A stretch of DNA of 6,002 nucleotides from Pseudomonadota bacterium (GTDB taxonomy: Bacteria; Pseudomonadota; Alphaproteobacteria; Rhizobiales; Beijerinckiaceae). Made by a program: the position numbers and the translations under genes. The notes under the pieces are model-generated. The model was given only the letters and a program-made list of their open reading frames with translations. It was not told the DNA's origin and did no database searches. Position 1 is the first letter of the stretch; the number at the start of each line of letters is the position of its first letter. The stretch spans positions 1 to 6,002 of the forward strand of contig JAEXUU010000216.1 of assembly GCA_023452965.1 (NCBI GenBank), given 5' to 3'. Of this stretch, positions 5,562 to 6,002 are shown piece by piece.

Positions 5562-6002
5562 TCAGCCGGGCTGGTTCACCGGCTTCTTCTTCAGCATGTA
5601 GGCGACGCCGACGACGAAAGCCGCGCCGATGACCGCCGCCGAGTAGAACGGCACCTTCGCCGGAGCCAGACCAACCGGGTTGGTGTCGGTGACCGGCACG
5701 CTCGCCACCCAGCTCGGAATGGCGGTCTGCAGCCACTGCAGCACGGCGATGTCGGAGAGCAGCATCTCGCCGGCGATCCAGCCGAGCAGCGCGGCGCCGA
5801 GCCAGATCAGGATCGGGAAGCGTTCCAGGATGCTCGAGAGCATGCGGGCGCCGAAGATGATCAGCGGAATGGTGAGCAGCAGGCCGAAGACGAAGAGCTC
5901 GAAATGGCCGCGCGCCGCAGCGGCGATCGCCAGCACGTTGTCGAGGCTCATCACCGCGTCGGCGATGGCGATGGTGCGCACCGCTTTCCAGAGATTGTCA
6001 CT
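5562..6002 (-). CDS. TerC-family membrane protein (YjbE type), 5' end outside the window
   Basis: The frame is open from the right edge to a TGA at 5564-5562, giving 146 C-terminal residues beginning SDNLWKAVRTIAIADAVMSLDN. The DAVMSLDNV block (15-23), with its acidic residues inside a membrane helix, is the hallmark of the TerC family; GWIAGEMLLSD (74-84) is the second matching acidic block. Membrane segments lie at about 8-30, 35-58, 62-82 and 119-136, ending in a short basic tail (LKKKPVNQPG). TerC proteins sit in the inner membrane; characterised relatives such as E. coli Alx and B. subtilis YceF/YkoY act in manganese or metal handling, so metal export is the likely but unproven role. A GTG at 5981 is not the start, because the frame and homology continue upstream of it. 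It is followed by a strong terminator and is convergent with the PPTase gene, 7 bp between stops. Confidence 0.88.
   Translation of the reverse strand, partial: SDNLWKAVRTIAIADAVMSLDNVLAIAAAARGHFELFVFGLLLTIPLIIFGARMLSSILERFPILIWLGAALLGWIAGEMLLSDIAVLQWLQTAIPSWVASVPVTDTNPVGLAPAKVPFYSAAVIGAAFVVGVAYMLKKKPVNQPG

Noticed and set aside
1..6002. Search by eye for mobile elements, CRISPR arrays, toxin-antitoxin pairs and defence genes.
   Set aside because: No transposase, integrase, terminal repeats, spaced direct repeats or small paired genes were seen; the genes look like ordinary chromosomal ones.

Overview
The window is GC-rich, gene-dense DNA. MurJ, the class IV aminotransferase and the TerC-type protein all read like versions from Alphaproteobacteria, most likely Hyphomicrobiales (a Bosea-like genome is a guess). 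This is an impression from sequence style, not from a search. It looks like ordinary chromosome: there is no phage or transposon gene, CRISPR array, tRNA or rRNA, and codon use looks uniform.

Layout, left to right. (1) Positions 1-90 hold the last 29 codons of an unrecognised plus-strand gene. (2) 202-1728 (+) is murJ, the lipid II flippase, complete and with its key charged residues. (3) Convergent to it, with only 6 bp between the stop codons, is a minus-strand pair read from right to left: a class IV (branched-chain-type) aminotransferase (3593-2733) followed 14 nt later by a nitronate-monooxygenase-family flavoprotein (2718-1735). Both have good ribosome binding sites. (4) A 182-bp intergenic stretch (3594-3775) holds a stem-loop just after azlD and an imperfect dyad with flanking repeats upstream of the aminotransferase. 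(5) azlC (4811-4080) and azlD (4093-3776), also minus strand with overlapping ends, encode a two-component exporter of the branched-chain amino acid family. (6) A 131-bp divergent intergenic region separates azlC from a plus-strand 4'-phosphopantetheinyl transferase superfamily gene (4943-5554). (7) Convergent to that is the 3' part of a minus-strand TerC-family membrane protein gene that runs off the right edge (5562-6002).

Functional reading. Four consecutive minus-strand genes (azlC, azlD, aminotransferase, flavin oxidoreductase) suggest a small amino-acid or keto-acid handling neighbourhood. Whether the two pairs are one transcript is unknown, because the 182-bp gap could hold a separate promoter. 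The aminotransferase carries G-N-Y where classical branched-chain enzymes have G-T-A, so its real substrate is open. The clearest non-coding signal is a textbook intrinsic terminator for the TerC gene (5503-5534, minus strand), which lies inside the 3' coding end of the convergent phosphopantetheinyl transferase gene.

I found no convincing new multi-gene system. The points most worth checking are the embedded terminator, the aminotransferase motif change, the azlCD/aminotransferase/flavoprotein linkage, and a weak cobalamin-aptamer-like string at 3712-3812.
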